Shown here piece after piece: positions 27,269 through 36,821 of a stretch of 64,000 nt of DNA (position 1 is its first letter; each line of letters starts with the position of its first letter). The translations under genes and the position numbers were made by a program. Source of the DNA: Candidatus Margulisiibacteriota bacterium (GTDB taxonomy: Bacteria; Margulisbacteria; WOR-1; JAKLHX01; JBAZKV01); the NCBI GenBank assembly GCA_041650635.1, contig JBAZKV010000002.1:47912-111911 (forward strand). Direction: 5' to 3'. Below the pieces are notes generated by a model, which did not search any database, was not told the origin of the DNA, and saw only the letters and a program-made list of their open reading frames with translations.

Positions 27269-29776
27269 TCAGGCCAGCATCTGCCCGTGGACCGAAGGGG
27301 GGTCGATTTCGTGCCTTCTTGCCTTTGACGGCCTTTCTTCTTCTTTTTCGCTTTCAAAGGAGATGTTAAGCTCGCTCCTTACCTGGTCCTCCTTGTGTTC
27401 CAGTATCCCTTTTGGCACCTTGGTCAAAGCGGTTTTGAGAACATCGTCCATGTGCTTTGCCGGTACAAAGTCCATCTTAAGGTCGCCTTTGAACTGCTTT
27501 TTTATCTCTTCAAGGTCTTTGGTGTTCTCGCAAGGAAAAACCACCGTTTTTATCCCGGCTCTTTTTGCCGCCAGGAGTTTTTCTTTTAACCCTCCTATCG
27601 GAAGGACCCTTCCGCGCAGAGTTATCTCCCCGGTCATGGCCACCTCTCTTTTGACGGGGATCCCGGTAAGAGCCGAAGTAAGCGCGGTTGCCATGGTGAT
27701 GCCGGCGGACGGACCGTCTTTGGGGACCGCGCCTTCCGGCACATGCACATGTATGTCAACTTTTCTGTAAAAATTCTCTTCAAGCCCGAGAGCGCTGGCC
27801 CTGGACCGCACAAAGCTCATCGCGGCCTTTGCGCTCTCCTGCATCACATCGCCCAGCATTCCCGTAAGTGTCAGGCTGCCCTTGCCGTTCATAACGGTGA
27901 CCTCTATCGGTATCGTGTCCCCTCCCACTTCGGTCCACACCAGCCCGGTAACCGCACCCACCTGGTCCTTTTCTTCGGCAATGCCGAAGGAATGCCTGGA
28001 GGGCCCCAGATATTCTTTTAGGTCCTCCGGCTTGATGTGTTTTGCTTCGTCCTTTTTTCTCTTTACCATTGCGGTGGCTGCCTTGCGCAGGACCGTATCG
28101 ATCGTCCTTTCCAGATTCCTGACACCGGCCTCCCTTGTATACTCGCGTATTATCTTGAGAAGGGTCTTGTCCTCAAAACTGATGAGGTCTTTAGAAAGAC
28201 CGTGCTTCCCCAGGGCTTTGGGCAGCAAGTGGTCCTTGGCTATGCCGAGTTTTTCCTCTTCTGTATAGCCGCTCATCTCTATTATCTCCATCCTGTCGCG
28301 CAGCGGCCTGGGGATGGGCTCTATCGTGTTGGCCGTGGTAATAAAGAACACATCCGACAGGTCAAAGGCCACTTCAAGATAGTGGTCAGAAAACTCTTTG
28401 TTCTGCTCGGGATCAAGCACTTCCAGTAGCGCTGCGGCAGGGTCTCCCCTGAAATCATTGCCCAGTTTGTCAATTTCGTCCAGAAGAAAAACAGGGTTAT
28501 TTACCTTTACCTTTGCAACGGACTGGATTATCCTTCCCGGCATGGAACCCACATAGGTCCTGCGGTGGCCCCTTATCTCGGCCTCGTCCCTGACACCGCC
28601 CAAAGAAATGCGGGCGAACTTTCTCCCTATGGCCCTTGCTATCGATTTTCCCACTGATGTCTTGCCGACCCCCGGAGGCCCCGCCAGACAAAGAATGGTG
28701 CCGGCCATCTTTCCCGTACGCTCCAACACGGCAAAATATTCAAGGATCCTCTCTTTTACCTTGTCCAGGCCAAAATGATCTTCGTTAAGTATCTTTTCAA
28801 CTTCAGCGATATCGATCCTGCTTTTTGTCTTCTTCTTCCACGGCAGGTCTATTATCCAGTCAAGGTATGTGCGGATGACGGTTGCCTCGGCCACCATTGA
28901 GGGCATCTTGGAAAGCCTCTCGAGTTCTTTTTTTGCCTTTTCTTTTACCTCATCCGGCAGTTTTGCGGCCTCCAGCTTTTTCCTGTACTCCCCTATCTCG
29001 GGCGAGGCGTCCTCGTCCTCAACCCCCAGTTCGTCCTGGATCGCCTTGAGTTTTTCTTTAAGATAATATTCTTTCTGGACCCTGTCTATCTGCTTCTTCA
29101 CCTTGCCCTGAAGTTTTTTTTCTACCTCAAGCACCTCTATCTCTTTTGCGAGCATTTCGGAAAGCTTTTTCAACCTCTTGATCACAGGCACCGCTTCAAG
29201 GATCTGCTGCTTTTCTTCCACCTTTAAGGTCAGATACGATGCCACCAGGTCAGCCAGACGGCCGGGGTTTTCCACATTGATTATGGACATCAGGGTTTCA
29301 GAAGGTATACGCTTGTTCAATTTTACATAGTTCTCAAAATTCTTTATCACCACCCGGACCAGCGCTTCTATTTCGACAGAAACATCCGTTTCTTCGGGCA
29401 GGCGCGATATCTTGACCTTGTAGTACGGGTCGTCCTGCGTAAAATCCTCTATCTTTACTCTTGCGACCCCCTCAACAAGCACTTTTGTGGTGCCATCGGG
29501 AAGTGCCACCATCTGGACCACCTCAGCCAGGGTACCTATAGAGCAGATATCCTTCGGGGATGGTTCTTCTATATCTTCGGACCTCTGCGATGCGAACACA
29601 ATAAGGCGTTCCTTTTCTATCGTGTCCTCGAGCGCCTTTACGGATTTGCTGCGGCCTATAAAGAGAGGGACTATCATCTGGGGAAAGACCACCATGTTCC
29701 GGAGCGGGATGAGAGGAAGTTCGTCCTTCCACTCTACCGGGGGCTTGGCTGGAGGGGTTTTTTCGGCCTTTTCCAT
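27269..29776 (-). CDS. lon: ATP-dependent Lon protease
   Basis: The protein has 835 residues: N-terminal LON domain ([20 protein letters not shown]), coiled-coil, AAA+ module with [13 protein letters not shown] and [12 protein letters not shown], and the protease domain with the catalytic Ser in [14 protein letters not shown] and Lys in [14 protein letters not shown]. It degrades misfolded and regulatory proteins. Its start overlaps the clpP stop by one base (TAATG), so tig, clpP and lon form one proteostasis operon. Confidence 0.97.
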   Translation of the reverse strand: MEKAEKTPPAKPPVEWKDELPLIPLRNMVVFPQMIVPLFIGRSKSVKALEDTIEKERLIVFASQRSEDIEEPSPKDICSIGTLAEVVQMVALPDGTTKVLVEGVARVKIEDFTQDDPYYKVKISRLPEETDVSVEIEALVRVVIKNFENYVKLNKRIPSETLMSIINVENPGRLADLVASYLTLKVEEKQQILEAVPVIKRLKKLSEMLAKEIEVLEVEKKLQGKVKKQIDRVQKEYYLKEKLKAIQDELGVEDEDASPEIGEYRKKLEAAKLPDEVKEKAKKELERLSKMPSMVAEATVIRTYLDWIIDLPWKKKTKSRIDIAEVEKILNEDHFGLDKVKERILEYFAVLERTGKMAGTILCLAGPPGVGKTSVGKSIARAIGRKFARISLGGVRDEAEIRGHRRTYVGSMPGRIIQSVAKVKVNNPVFLLDEIDKLGNDFRGDPAAALLEVLDPEQNKEFSDHYLEVAFDLSDVFFITTANTIEPIPRPLRDRMEIIEMSGYTEEEKLGIAKDHLLPKALGKHGLSKDLISFEDKTLLKIIREYTREAGVRNLERTIDTVLRKAATAMVKRKKDEAKHIKPEDLKEYLGPSRHSFGIAEEKDQVGAVTGLVWTEVGGDTIPIEVTVMNGKGSLTLTGMLGDVMQESAKAAMSFVRSRASALGLEENFYRKVDIHVHVPEGAVPKDGPSAGITMATALTSALTGIPVKREVAMTGEITLRGRVLPIGGLKEKLLAAKRAGIKTVVFPCENTKDLEEIKKQFKGDLKMDFVPAKHMDDVLKTALTKVPKGILEHKEDQVRSELNISFESEKEEERPSKARRHEIDPPSVHGQMLA

Positions 29777-30396
29777 TATTTTTTGCCTTTTACGGTATCC
29801 GCAGTTCTTTTAATTTTGCCCGCTTCAAGGACTTCGTCTATCAGGCCGTACTTGACCGCTTCTGCCGGGGACATGTAGAAGTCCCTGTCTGTATCTTTTG
29901 CTATCTTTTCTATGCTCTGGCCTGTATGTTTGGCAAGGATAGCATTGAGAAGGCCTTTTATCTTGATTATTTCCTGCGCCTGTATCTCGATGTCGGTTGC
30001 CTGCCCCTGGGCGCCTCCAAGCGGCTGATGGATCAGGACCCTTGAATTGGGAAGGGCAAACCTTTTGCCTTTGTTGCCCGCCGCAAGAAGCAGAGCACCC
30101 ATGCTGGCCGCCTGCCCCACACAGATGGTAGAAATCGGCATCTGCACATACTGCATGGTGTCATAGATCGCCAGCCCTGCCGTCACGACCCCTCCGGGAG
30201 AGTTTATGTAAATGTAAGCCTCTTTGTCCCTGTCCTCTGCCTGAAGGAACAGTATCTGGGCGATTATCAGGTTGGCAATGTCATCGTCTATGGCGCCCCC
30301 GATAAAGATTATCCTTTCCTTTAGAAGCCTGGAATAGATGTCGTAGGCTCGCTCTCCTTTTGAGGTCTGTTCTATGACCATTGGAAGGACCGTCAT
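29776..30396 (-). CDS. clpP: ATP-dependent Clp protease proteolytic subunit
   Basis: This 206-residue serine protease has the catalytic Ser in [11 protein letters not shown], His in VLIHQPLGG and Asp in [10 protein letters not shown] good Shine-Dalgarno site (GAAAGGAG) precedes the ATG. It forms the double-heptamer chamber fed by ClpX or ClpA. clpX is usually next to clpP but is absent here; lon follows directly. Confidence 0.97.
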   Translation of the reverse strand: MTVLPMVIEQTSKGERAYDIYSRLLKERIIFIGGAIDDDIANLIIAQILFLQAEDRDKEAYIYINSPGGVVTAGLAIYDTMQYVQMPISTICVGQAASMGALLLAAGNKGKRFALPNSRVLIHQPLGGAQGQATDIEIQAQEIIKIKGLLNAILAKHTGQSIEKIAKDTDRDFYMSPAEAVKYGLIDEVLEAGKIKRTADTVKGKK

Positions 30397-30414
30397 GACT
30401 TGCTCCTTTCGAGG

Positions 30415-31695
30415 CTATTTTATCTTAGCATCCCTGACTATAATGTCCATAGCTTTTCTTCTAAGCAAATGGTCTTTGATATAGTCCCTTACAGCGGGGT
30501 TGGAACTGTAGTCCTGCAATTGGGCTCCGGATTCCAGAGCCGCGGCTTCTATCTCTTTCTGGAGCTCTTCTTCGCTCACTTCTACGCTTTCGGCCCCGGC
30601 TATTGCGCGAAGCACCAATTTGGCTTTGGCCCTTGAGGAAGCCCCCTGAAAAAGCTGGGACCTGAAAGCTGTCATGTCGATCTTTCTGCTGGCAAGATAG
30701 CCCTCCAGCGTCAGACCTGACCTTTCCAGATTGGCTCTGGTCTCATCCGCCATAGAATCGATCTCCCTCTCCACGATGGAGCGCGGGATATCGACTTTGC
30801 TTTCCGAGGAAACAGCCTCGAGCAGAGCGTCTTTAAGCCTTGCGTCCTCTTCCAGTCTTGCGGACTCTTCAAATCTCCTGCGCAGATCGCCCCGGTACTC
30901 TTCCACGGTCTTAAAAGAACTTATCTTGGAAACATATTCATCATTAAAGTCCGGCAAATTCCTTTCGATGAGTTTATTCAGCGACACTTTAAAATCCGCC
31001 CTCTTGCCGGCGAACCTGGGAATAAAATAGTCCTGCGGCAGGTCAACGGAGAACTCTTTGGAAGAACCTATTTCCATTCCGTAAATGTTCTTGTCAAAAT
31101 CCGGTGCTATCCGGTTGTCGCCCAAAAGTACGGGCAGGGACCTCTGGCTTAGGTCTTCCTCCTGCTTTCCCTCACAGGAGCCTTCTATGTCGAGTTCGGC
31201 TATGTCGCCTTCACGGGCTGCCCTGTCCCCGACTTCTTTAAGCTGGGCGCTTTGCTCAAGAATGGACTTGATATACGCATCAAGGTCTTTTTCCTCGATA
31301 GTTCTTTCTTTCTTTTCCGCCTTAAGCCCTTTGTATTTGCCAAGTGTAACTTCCGGTTCAACATCCACTTCAACACCTAAAAGACAGGACTCTTCGTCCT
31401 TGACAGAGACAACCTTATAAGAAGGATAATCCACAGGACGGAGTCCTGTTTCCTTGAGGATAGCGGGATATGCTTCCTGCATTATGAAATCCGCGGCCCT
31501 GTCGTTGATCGCGCTCTTGTCGAACTGCTTCTCCAGCATCGACTTGGGGGCCTTGCCGGGCCTGAACCCGGGTATCTTTACGCTGCGCGCGGCCTCTTTA
31601 TAGACCTTATCAACCGCCTGCAGATATTCTTTATAATCCACCTCGAACTCAAGTGATACCCTGCTGCCGTTCTTTTCCTGCTTGACGATTTTCAA
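30415..31695 (-). CDS. tig: Trigger factor (ribosome-associated chaperone)
   Basis: I place the start at TTG 31695, preceded by AAAGGAGAGG; the longer frame upstream translates a tRNA-derived sequence. The 426-residue product has the ribosome-binding signature PGFRPGKAPKSMLE, a central FKBP-like PPIase domain and a helical C-terminal domain. It binds nascent chains at the exit tunnel. It is first gene of the tig-clpP-lon operon, 19 nt ahead of clpP. Confidence 0.93.
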   Translation of the reverse strand: MKIVKQEKNGSRVSLEFEVDYKEYLQAVDKVYKEAARSVKIPGFRPGKAPKSMLEKQFDKSAINDRAADFIMQEAYPAILKETGLRPVDYPSYKVVSVKDEESCLLGVEVDVEPEVTLGKYKGLKAEKKERTIEEKDLDAYIKSILEQSAQLKEVGDRAAREGDIAELDIEGSCEGKQEEDLSQRSLPVLLGDNRIAPDFDKNIYGMEIGSSKEFSVDLPQDYFIPRFAGKRADFKVSLNKLIERNLPDFNDEYVSKISSFKTVEEYRGDLRRRFEESARLEEDARLKDALLEAVSSESKVDIPRSIVEREIDSMADETRANLERSGLTLEGYLASRKIDMTAFRSQLFQGASSRAKAKLVLRAIAGAESVEVSEEELQKEIEAAALESGAQLQDYSSNPAVRDYIKDHLLRRKAMDIIVRDAKIK

Positions 31696-31715
31696 AAGCC
31701 TCTCCTTTATAAAAA

Positions 31716-31746
31716 AAGCGGGAGAAGGGACTTGAACCCTCGACCT
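31716..31746 (-). pseudogene. Duplicated 3' end of tRNA-Gly(GCC)
   Basis: These 31 bases are identical to 31911-31941, the last part of the intact tRNA-Gly(GCC) plus two flanking bases. The copy lies between the tRNA and the tig start. It looks like an attachment-site scar or a slippage duplicate. The 160 bp between the copies contain three hairpins (AGGGGC/GCCCCT, GGCCC/GGGCC, AAGGGAAAC/GTTTCCCTT) and no gene. Confidence 0.85.
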
Positions 31747-31912
31747 CGCTTCGCTCTCCATAGGGGCTCCGCCCCTCTGGCGGCCCTCGGCAAGCTCGGG
31801 CCTGTCACCCCTTAAGGGAAACTCCCGTTTCCCTTAACAACCCTTCCCAGGTCGAGATAACATTGCTCTTTATCCGGCCATAATCCATCAGCCTTAGGCC
31901 TTAAGCCAATAA

Positions 31913-31983
<71 letters not shown>

Positions 31984-31984
31984 T

Positions 31985-32017
31985 TGTCCTGAGCGAACGA
32001 AGTGAGTCGAAGGACAC
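31985..32017. repeat. Palindromic element family 1
   Basis: GTCCTGAGCGAACGAAGTGA followed by GTCGAAGGACAC is identical over 32 bases to 61646-61677. It lies in the 5' leader of tRNA-Gly(GCC). Confidence 0.9.
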
Positions 32018-32125
32018 CTCGACTCTCATTCAACTCTCTTATCTGGATTATAGCAAAAAGGAGAGAGGGCTTCAATAAAGCCCTGCGTGTTATATAATGG
32101 AGACAATAAAAAGGGGGAAAACATC

Positions 32126-32407
32126 ATGATAGATTATACGGTGGTTGAAGGCAAAGAAAAAGCGGATGTCACACTGTATGCTCTAAGCACCTGCGGCTGG
32201 TGCCTCAAGACAAAAAAACTGCTTAACTCGCTCGGGATCAAGTACAGATATGTGTATGTTGATAAGCTTGACGAAAAAGAAAGTACAGAGGCGGCAAAAG
32301 AGATATTAAAATGGAATCCGGACGAGTCCTTCCCTACCCTTGTCATAGACAACAGCAGCTGCATACTCGGTTTTGACGAAGAAAAGATCAAGGAAAAACT
32401 GGGATGA
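32126..32407 (+). CDS. Glutaredoxin-like protein
   Basis: This 93-residue thioredoxin fold has the redox motif LSTCGWCLKTK (CxxC) after a beta strand, and the cis-Pro segment ESFPTLVIDN. I chose ATG 32126 behind AAGGGGGA; a TATAAT lies 28 nt upstream of it. It overlaps the FTR-like gene by 4 nt (ATGA), so the two probably work as electron acceptor and reductase in a ferredoxin-driven thiol system. Confidence 0.88.
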   Translation: MIDYTVVEGKEKADVTLYALSTCGWCLKTKKLLNSLGIKYRYVYVDKLDEKESTEAAKEILKWNPDESFPTLVIDNSSCILGFDEEKIKEKLG

Positions 32408-32886
32408 CGGACGCGCAGGCCCTGGTCTCAAAACTTAAGACGGATGCAAAGGCCGGGGGTTATTTTATCAACCCGGATGAGGAATTGACCGGCATCCTGG
32501 CCAATGGGCTCCTGACGAATGAAAAAAGGTACGGCTATATGGCCTGCCCCTGCCGCCTTGCAAGCGGCAGCAAAGAAAAAGACCTTGACCTCATCTGTCC
32601 GTGCGATTACAGGGACATCGACCTGACCGAGTTCGGCTGCTGCTATTGCGCCCTTTATGTTTCTAAAGAGATCTACGAAGGCAAAAAGAAAGCCTCTTCA
32701 ATACCGGACAGGAGGAAAAAAGCAATGAAAGAACAGAAAAAACAGGACATTAAACCGCTTTCGGGAGAACTCAAATATCCCGTGCTGCGCTGCAAGGTAT
32801 GCGGCTATCTGTGCGCAAGAGAAAGCGCCCCGGAGATCTGTCCGGTCTGCAAGGCAGGAAAAGAAAGGTTTGAGAGATTTTTATAA
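32404..32886 (+). CDS. Ferredoxin:thioredoxin reductase-like protein fused to a rubredoxin-type domain
   Basis: Residues 1-105 fit the catalytic beta subunit of FTR: CPCRLASG, then CPCDYRDIDLTEFGCCYC, the CPC-x16-CPC-x8-CxC arrangement that binds a [4Fe-4S] cluster next to a redox disulfide. Residues 125-160 form a rubredoxin/rubrerythrin-like knuckle pair (CKVCGYLC and CPVCKAGKE) connected by a basic linker. The domain join lets one polypeptide accept electrons and reduce the disulfide. The substrate is probably the glutaredoxin encoded just upstream. Confidence 0.85.
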   Translation: MTDAQALVSKLKTDAKAGGYFINPDEELTGILANGLLTNEKRYGYMACPCRLASGSKEKDLDLICPCDYRDIDLTEFGCCYCALYVSKEIYEGKKKASSIPDRRKKAMKEQKKQDIKPLSGELKYPVLRCKVCGYLCARESAPEICPVCKAGKERFERFL

Positions 32887-32891
32887 AATCA

Positions 32892-33251
32892 ATGACCACC
32901 TTCAAAGAATCGGACCTTATTGAAAAATTCATCCGCTCAAGCGGCCCCGGCGGGCAGAATGTGAACAAAGTATCTACCGCAGTCTATCTAAAGCACATTC
33001 CCACAGGTATTGAGGTCAAATGCGGAAGAGAAAGGTCGCAGGCGCTTAACCGCGCTCTTGCCAGAAAGCTTTTGCAACAGAAAATAGAGAATATGCTCCT
33101 GGGCAAACGATCGGCGCAGCAGCAGAAGTTTGAAAAGATAAGAAGACAAAAGAGAAGAAGGTCGCGGCGCTCCAAAGAGAAGATGCTGAAAGATAAAAAG
33201 ATCGTTTCTATCAAGAAAAAATCCCGAAAGATATTGTTTAGCGAAGAATGA
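32892..33251 (+). CDS. Release-factor-like peptidyl-tRNA hydrolase (ArfB/mtRF-R-like)
   Basis: This 119-residue protein consists of the RF-1 catalytic domain only: RSSGPGGQNVNKVST with the GGQ hydrolysis loop, followed by a very basic tail (RRQKRRRSRRSKEK). It lacks codon-recognition domains, so it should release stalled ribosomes or hydrolyse peptidyl-tRNA by binding the ribosome through its tail. It follows the FTR-like gene by 5 nt. It could also be described as a generic RF-1-domain protein. Confidence 0.85.
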   Translation: MTTFKESDLIEKFIRSSGPGGQNVNKVSTAVYLKHIPTGIEVKCGRERSQALNRALARKLLQQKIENMLLGKRSAQQQKFEKIRRQKRRRSRRSKEKMLKDKKIVSIKKKSRKILFSEE

Positions 33252-33833
33252 TCAGGCGCGTTTCTTTTTCTTTGCCACCGAAAAACCGAATTTTCCTACC
33301 TGCCTTCCAAGCGCGTAATATCTTCCGTGGCAATAGGCGATCACTCCTGCTTTATCCATCCTGAAAGCCCCGGCCCGGTCTAGGAATCTTTTGTCCGCGT
33401 GGACAGCAAGCACTTTTGAGATGAACATGTCGTGGGTCCCAAGACTTTTTATATCAACTACTTTGCATTCTATGTTAAGAGGGCTTTCCTTTATCAGAGG
33501 GGCTTTTACCTGCGATGCTTCTGATGCTGTCAGCCGCAGGCTTTTGAACTTGTCCAGGTCCCTGCCGGATTTCACCCCGCAAAAGTCCGCCGCAAAGGCA
33601 AGCTTTTCGGTTGCAAGGTTTAGGACGAATTCTTTTCTATTTTTAAGTATCTCATAGGAATGCCTTATAGGGCGCACAGAAATGGAAAGCATCGCCGGCT
33701 CAGAACAGATGGTTGCGGTCCATGAGATCGTGATGATGTTATACCCGTCTTTTTCTGTACCGCAGGAAACCATTGCCACCGGCAGAGGGTAAAGCATGGT
33801 CCCGGGCTTCCATATCTCTTTTTCTGTGTTCAT
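33252..33833 (-). CDS. Flavin reductase-like FMN-binding split-barrel protein
   Basis: The 193-residue protein has the split-barrel pattern of flavoredoxin/flavin reductases: PLPVAMVSCGTEKDGYNIITISWTAT, MLSISVRPIRHSYEIL and FVLNLATEKL. Such proteins bind FMN and pass electrons in anaerobes. The partner is unknown. Its stop codon touches the stop of the convergent release-factor-like gene (TGATCA), with no terminator between. Confidence 0.85.
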   Translation of the reverse strand: MNTEKEIWKPGTMLYPLPVAMVSCGTEKDGYNIITISWTATICSEPAMLSISVRPIRHSYEILKNRKEFVLNLATEKLAFAADFCGVKSGRDLDKFKSLRLTASEASQVKAPLIKESPLNIECKVVDIKSLGTHDMFISKVLAVHADKRFLDRAGAFRMDKAGVIAYCHGRYYALGRQVGKFGFSVAKKKKRA

Positions 33834-33845
33834 TTGTTAATATCT

Positions 33846-33928
33846 GCCGGAGAGAGGATTTGAACCTCCAAGCCCTTTCGGGCACATGATCCTAAGTCAT
33901 GCGCGTATGCCAATTCCGCCACTCCGGC
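33846..33928 (-). tRNA. tRNA-Leu(TAG)
   Basis: An 83-nt minus-strand tRNA with acceptor GCCGGAG/CTCCGGC, anticodon loop CTTAGGA (anticodon TAG) and a long variable arm (GTGCCCGAAAGGGCTT). A hairpin element (33944-33982) lies between it and a TATAAT at 34006-34011. Confidence 0.95.
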
Positions 33929-33943
33929 CAGTCTGCCAGCTTG

Positions 33944-33982
33944 CCCGCCGAAGCCCCTCGATTTACTCGGGGCGTAGGCGGG
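33944..33982. repeat. GC-rich hairpin in tRNA-Leu leader
   Basis: CCCGCC...GGCGGG and inner CCCC...GGGG form a long hairpin. It stands between the promoter and tRNA-Leu, as other palindromic elements do for tRNA-Gly and tRNA-Lys. Confidence 0.7.
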
Positions 33983-34068
33983 TTCCACCACCGCGGCGTA
34001 GTTTGATTATAACCCATGGAAATTGAATTTTTCCACAAAAATTGACGATATATCAGAAGGATCATTAA

Positions 34069-35019
34069 ATGGTATCGCCAGCAAAATATGTGCCCGGAAG
34101 AGAAATTGCATTCTACGACTTTGGCAGGACCTGCGCCTCAGGCAACAGGATCATACCCCGGGAGATCGCGCTTTCGTCCCGAAAGTTTATGAGCGGTTTG
34201 CTTCAGCCAGGCACAGAGTGGCCCCGGCTCCAGGAAGGCATACTCGCAGGAAGCGAGACAGCCCTAAAAGGTTTTCTTACGGCGCTGACGCTGTCGTTCT
34301 CCGATGTCAGAGGCCCGGTCTATCCCAAAAAGCCGCTGCTTGGCGAAACGGACGCCTGCCGCCTTGCCGCAAAAATAATGGACAAAGCCGTATTGCACAC
34401 GCCAAGCTATTATGACCATGAAGAAGAGGAGTTTAATCCGGAATTCCTGCTCGGTATTTCCGGGCTCAGGGGTTCTGCACTTTTACCGATTTTTAGATGT
34501 GCTCACGAGGTCGCACACAACGCTTTAAAGCTGTCCTTTAATATGGATGCGGGAAACCGCATTCTGGCGGCCCTGCACGAATATGACGCGGATGTCAAAG
34601 CTCATGCTCTTATCGAATCAATGGGGTGCGGAGCTTTAGCCCATGAGGATATAGCGCAGCATTACACTTACAGCTATCACTATTCAAACGCGGAAAACCC
34701 CGGGATGGACAGGATCCCCAATAGATATGACGAAGGAAGAGGCGCTGTATTCCCGCTTATGAGGTCAAAAAAAGTCTCTTGGGCGGATGCCGCCGTGCTT
34801 CTGAGCGGGATAGAAAAGGCCATGGCAGAAAACCGGAGGCTGCCTTCGATGTCCGGGATCTCCTTTTTCCATTTGTCGCTCTGCAACGGAAGAATCGAGT
34901 TTGACACTGATAGGATAGCAGAGTGGGTAAAGGGAGGACTTTTTGTAACAAGATTCCACCTCGTCCAGGACCCTATAGAGGAAGACTGGGACCCTTATAA
35001 TTTTATAAGTGTTTATTGA
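34069..35019 (+). CDS. Putative HExxH zinc-metallopeptidase-like protein
   Basis: I do not recognise a named family. The 316-residue protein has HEVAH (His146, Glu147, His150) followed by HEYDAD (Glu171, Asp175). The HExxH plus downstream ExxxD spacing resembles gluzincin-type zinc peptidases such as M48. There is no signal peptide, and one weak hydrophobic stretch precedes the motif. AGAAGGAT lies 6 nt before the ATG. The neighbour downstream is a small membrane protein on the opposite strand. The enzyme call is inferred from the motif only. Confidence 0.55.
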   Translation: MVSPAKYVPGREIAFYDFGRTCASGNRIIPREIALSSRKFMSGLLQPGTEWPRLQEGILAGSETALKGFLTALTLSFSDVRGPVYPKKPLLGETDACRLAAKIMDKAVLHTPSYYDHEEEEFNPEFLLGISGLRGSALLPIFRCAHEVAHNALKLSFNMDAGNRILAALHEYDADVKAHALIESMGCGALAHEDIAQHYTYSYHYSNAENPGMDRIPNRYDEGRGAVFPLMRSKKVSWADAAVLLSGIEKAMAENRRLPSMSGISFFHLSLCNGRIEFDTDRIAEWVKGGLFVTRFHLVQDPIEEDWDPYNFISVY

Positions 35020-35065
35020 TCATCCCGGCCCGGCCCCGTATATCCGGCGCCGGAGCTCAAGGGCC

Positions 35066-35263
35066 TTATTTTTTTGCAAAGAATCTCCACAGAGGCCGCG
35101 CTGCCGCTGCTGCCGTAAGCAATACCAGCATCAGATAGCTGATATCCAGCAGCTGCACAAAAAGCTTGACGATCACAATAGTAAAAAAGAAAACAGCCAG
35201 TTTGGTAAGGGCTATGTCCCAGATATCCATATTCTGCGTCATTTTGCTGAGCCTATCCATCAT
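35066..35263 (-). CDS. Small two-helix membrane protein
   Basis: I use ATGATG at 35263, preceded by GGAGGGGAGGGG; a longer frame upstream only crosses repeat DNA. The 65-residue product has a short polar head (MMDRLSKMTQNMD), two hydrophobic helices (LTKLAVFFFTIVIVKLFVQ and DISYLMLVLLTAAAA) and a basic end (RPLWRFFAKK). No family is recognised. It ends 46 nt from the convergent metallopeptidase-like gene. Confidence 0.7.
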   Translation of the reverse strand: MMDRLSKMTQNMDIWDIALTKLAVFFFTIVIVKLFVQLLDISYLMLVLLTAAAAARPLWRFFAKK

Positions 35264-35340
35264 ATACTTCCCCTCCCCTCCTGAATTTTTGACATGGACC
35301 CGTGTTGAGAGTATATAACACAAGGCTTTGGACTGCAATG

Positions 35341-35403
35341 CTGAGGGACCCTGAGCGATCCTGAGCAACGAAAGTAGTGAGGAGTCGAAGGGGAGTCGAA
35401 ATG
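35341..35403. repeat. Palindromic element family 1 at the left island boundary
   Basis: GACCCTGAGCGATCCTGAGC and AGTCGAAGGGGAGTCGAAAT are family-1 sequence. This is the chromosomal flank immediately left of the attachment core. The 351-bp stretch 35264-35614 holds this repeat, the attachment core at 35404, the 60-bp arm and a GGGCTTTGC/GCAAAGCCC hairpin (35519-35552), and no gene. Confidence 0.8.
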
Positions 35404-35463
35404 TGCGCCTCAACAATAATTCTAAAACTATCGGTCTGATCTCTCTGATTATACCTAATGCCA
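35404..35463. repeat. Left island junction: core TGCGCC plus P arm (60-bp inverted repeat)
   Basis: 35404-35463 is an exact inverted copy of 39693-39752. The first six bases, TGCGCC, are the core shared with the junctions at 39747 and 43767. To the left is chromosome-like repeat sequence. A looser match continues to about 35496 (AAATATTGGGCGG). Confidence 0.9.
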
Positions 35464-35614
35464 TACATGGCTGCAAGAAGCGAAATATTGGGCGGCTTGG
35501 TCGCAAGAAATAATGTTCGGGCTTTGCTCCTCCCACACCCTCCGCAAAGCCCTATTGCTTTTGATGATGGCGGGGAGAAATCAGACCTTAATAAATACCT
35601 AAAATCGATATCAG

Positions 35615-36820
35615 TTATCTGAAGATTTTTCTTATAACATCCTTAATTTCTTTGAAAGACATATCATATTTCAGGCTTAAAGATAGTCCCTTATTAATCA
35701 CATGCACAAATGACTCCTTTGAATATATAAATTCACCGGCTCTTAAAGATTCCTCTATGGTTTCTGCTTTTGCCAAAAGACATATCAATTGGTAATCCTT
35801 ATCAACATATTGGTAATTTCCATTCTTGTGCGCTTTATTTGAATGTTGGCTTGGCGTTAGCTTTATTAAATTCTCTGTATAATGGGCCAATTCCGGAAAT
35901 TTATTTTTTGGAAATATGTGATGGACCTGAGTCGCCTGGCCATTTCCCCAAGTATCATGTATTTCGCTATCCAAATATTTCGCTTTAATAATATTAACTG
36001 CTTTTTGTGTTAGATAATGATCATAACCTGTGTTTTGAGATACTAAGATATCTTCCGACTCCTGTCTTGATATCTTCTTTGATTCCTGTCTTGAAATTCC
36101 CTTTGCTTTCTTTACATCCCGCCAGTTGATCCGGTTATACATTAAATCGCTATAATGAAAAGGATGTTTTGACGCTTTACCTGCTTCACTTCCAGGCAAA
36201 CCATTTTCAACTGCATAAATATTGAATATTTTAGGGAATATTCTTTTTGGTTCAAAGTCTTTCTTAATGGAGGTGTTTCCTTTGATAAATCTTTCAAACC
36301 TGTTTTTAATTCTTATATATTCGGCCGCATAATCATCACCAACATCACAAATTGTTTTATAATTTTCAAAATACGCCATTAGCCCGCTGTCTCTTAACAC
36401 CTTTTCTATATAATCGCACAAAAACACATATGCGTTTCTATCTTTAAATGCTATATATTGTAGAATCTCTGGACTAACAATTTTAAAGTAATTCTTTTGC
36501 CCCCTCCTCTTGCAAGAAAGAACACCTGCATAGGACAACGCTTTCAATGGCTGTTGAATAAATTTGTCGTACTCATGTTTTGCAGCTGGGTTTTTTACCG
36601 ATGGCTTGTTAAAGACAGCCTTAACGTTCTCATTAAAATATTGTGAGTCCCAAATATCCTGAACAGTAAATTCCTTATTTATATCCGACCCCACAACATT
36701 TATCGCGCAATCCGCAATAATCGAGAGGACGTCAGGAGTGACTTTCTGATCCATAAAACGAGCATCATGTGTCTTTCTTATATCAAGGTCATTAATATTT
36801 AGATATGATCTGATGTCCAT
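35615..36820 (-). CDS. HNH-type restriction endonuclease (predicted)
   Basis: The 401-residue protein has an HNH/McrA-type nuclease core at about residues 295-331: VHHIFPKNKFPE, ENLIKLTPSQH and NKAH. The N-terminal 250 residues are unlike anything I recognise and may hold the DNA-recognition part. The gene is visibly AT-rich and begins 1 nt after the methyltransferase stop, so the pair forms an operon. I infer that it cuts DNA lacking the neighbouring protein's methyl marks. Confidence 0.8.
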   Translation of the reverse strand: MDIRSYLNINDLDIRKTHDARFMDQKVTPDVLSIIADCAINVVGSDINKEFTVQDIWDSQYFNENVKAVFNKPSVKNPAAKHEYDKFIQQPLKALSYAGVLSCKRRGQKNYFKIVSPEILQYIAFKDRNAYVFLCDYIEKVLRDSGLMAYFENYKTICDVGDDYAAEYIRIKNRFERFIKGNTSIKKDFEPKRIFPKIFNIYAVENGLPGSEAGKASKHPFHYSDLMYNRINWRDVKKAKGISRQESKKISRQESEDILVSQNTGYDHYLTQKAVNIIKAKYLDSEIHDTWGNGQATQVHHIFPKNKFPELAHYTENLIKLTPSQHSNKAHKNGNYQYVDKDYQLICLLAKAETIEESLRAGEFIYSKESFVHVINKGLSLSLKYDMSFKEIKDVIRKIFR

Positions 36821-36821
36821 A

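Noticed and set aside
31696..31761. Extra 22 N-terminal residues of trigger factor
   Set aside because: They translate the duplicated tRNA-Gly fragment; TTG 31695 has a strong Shine-Dalgarno sequence and fits the family start.
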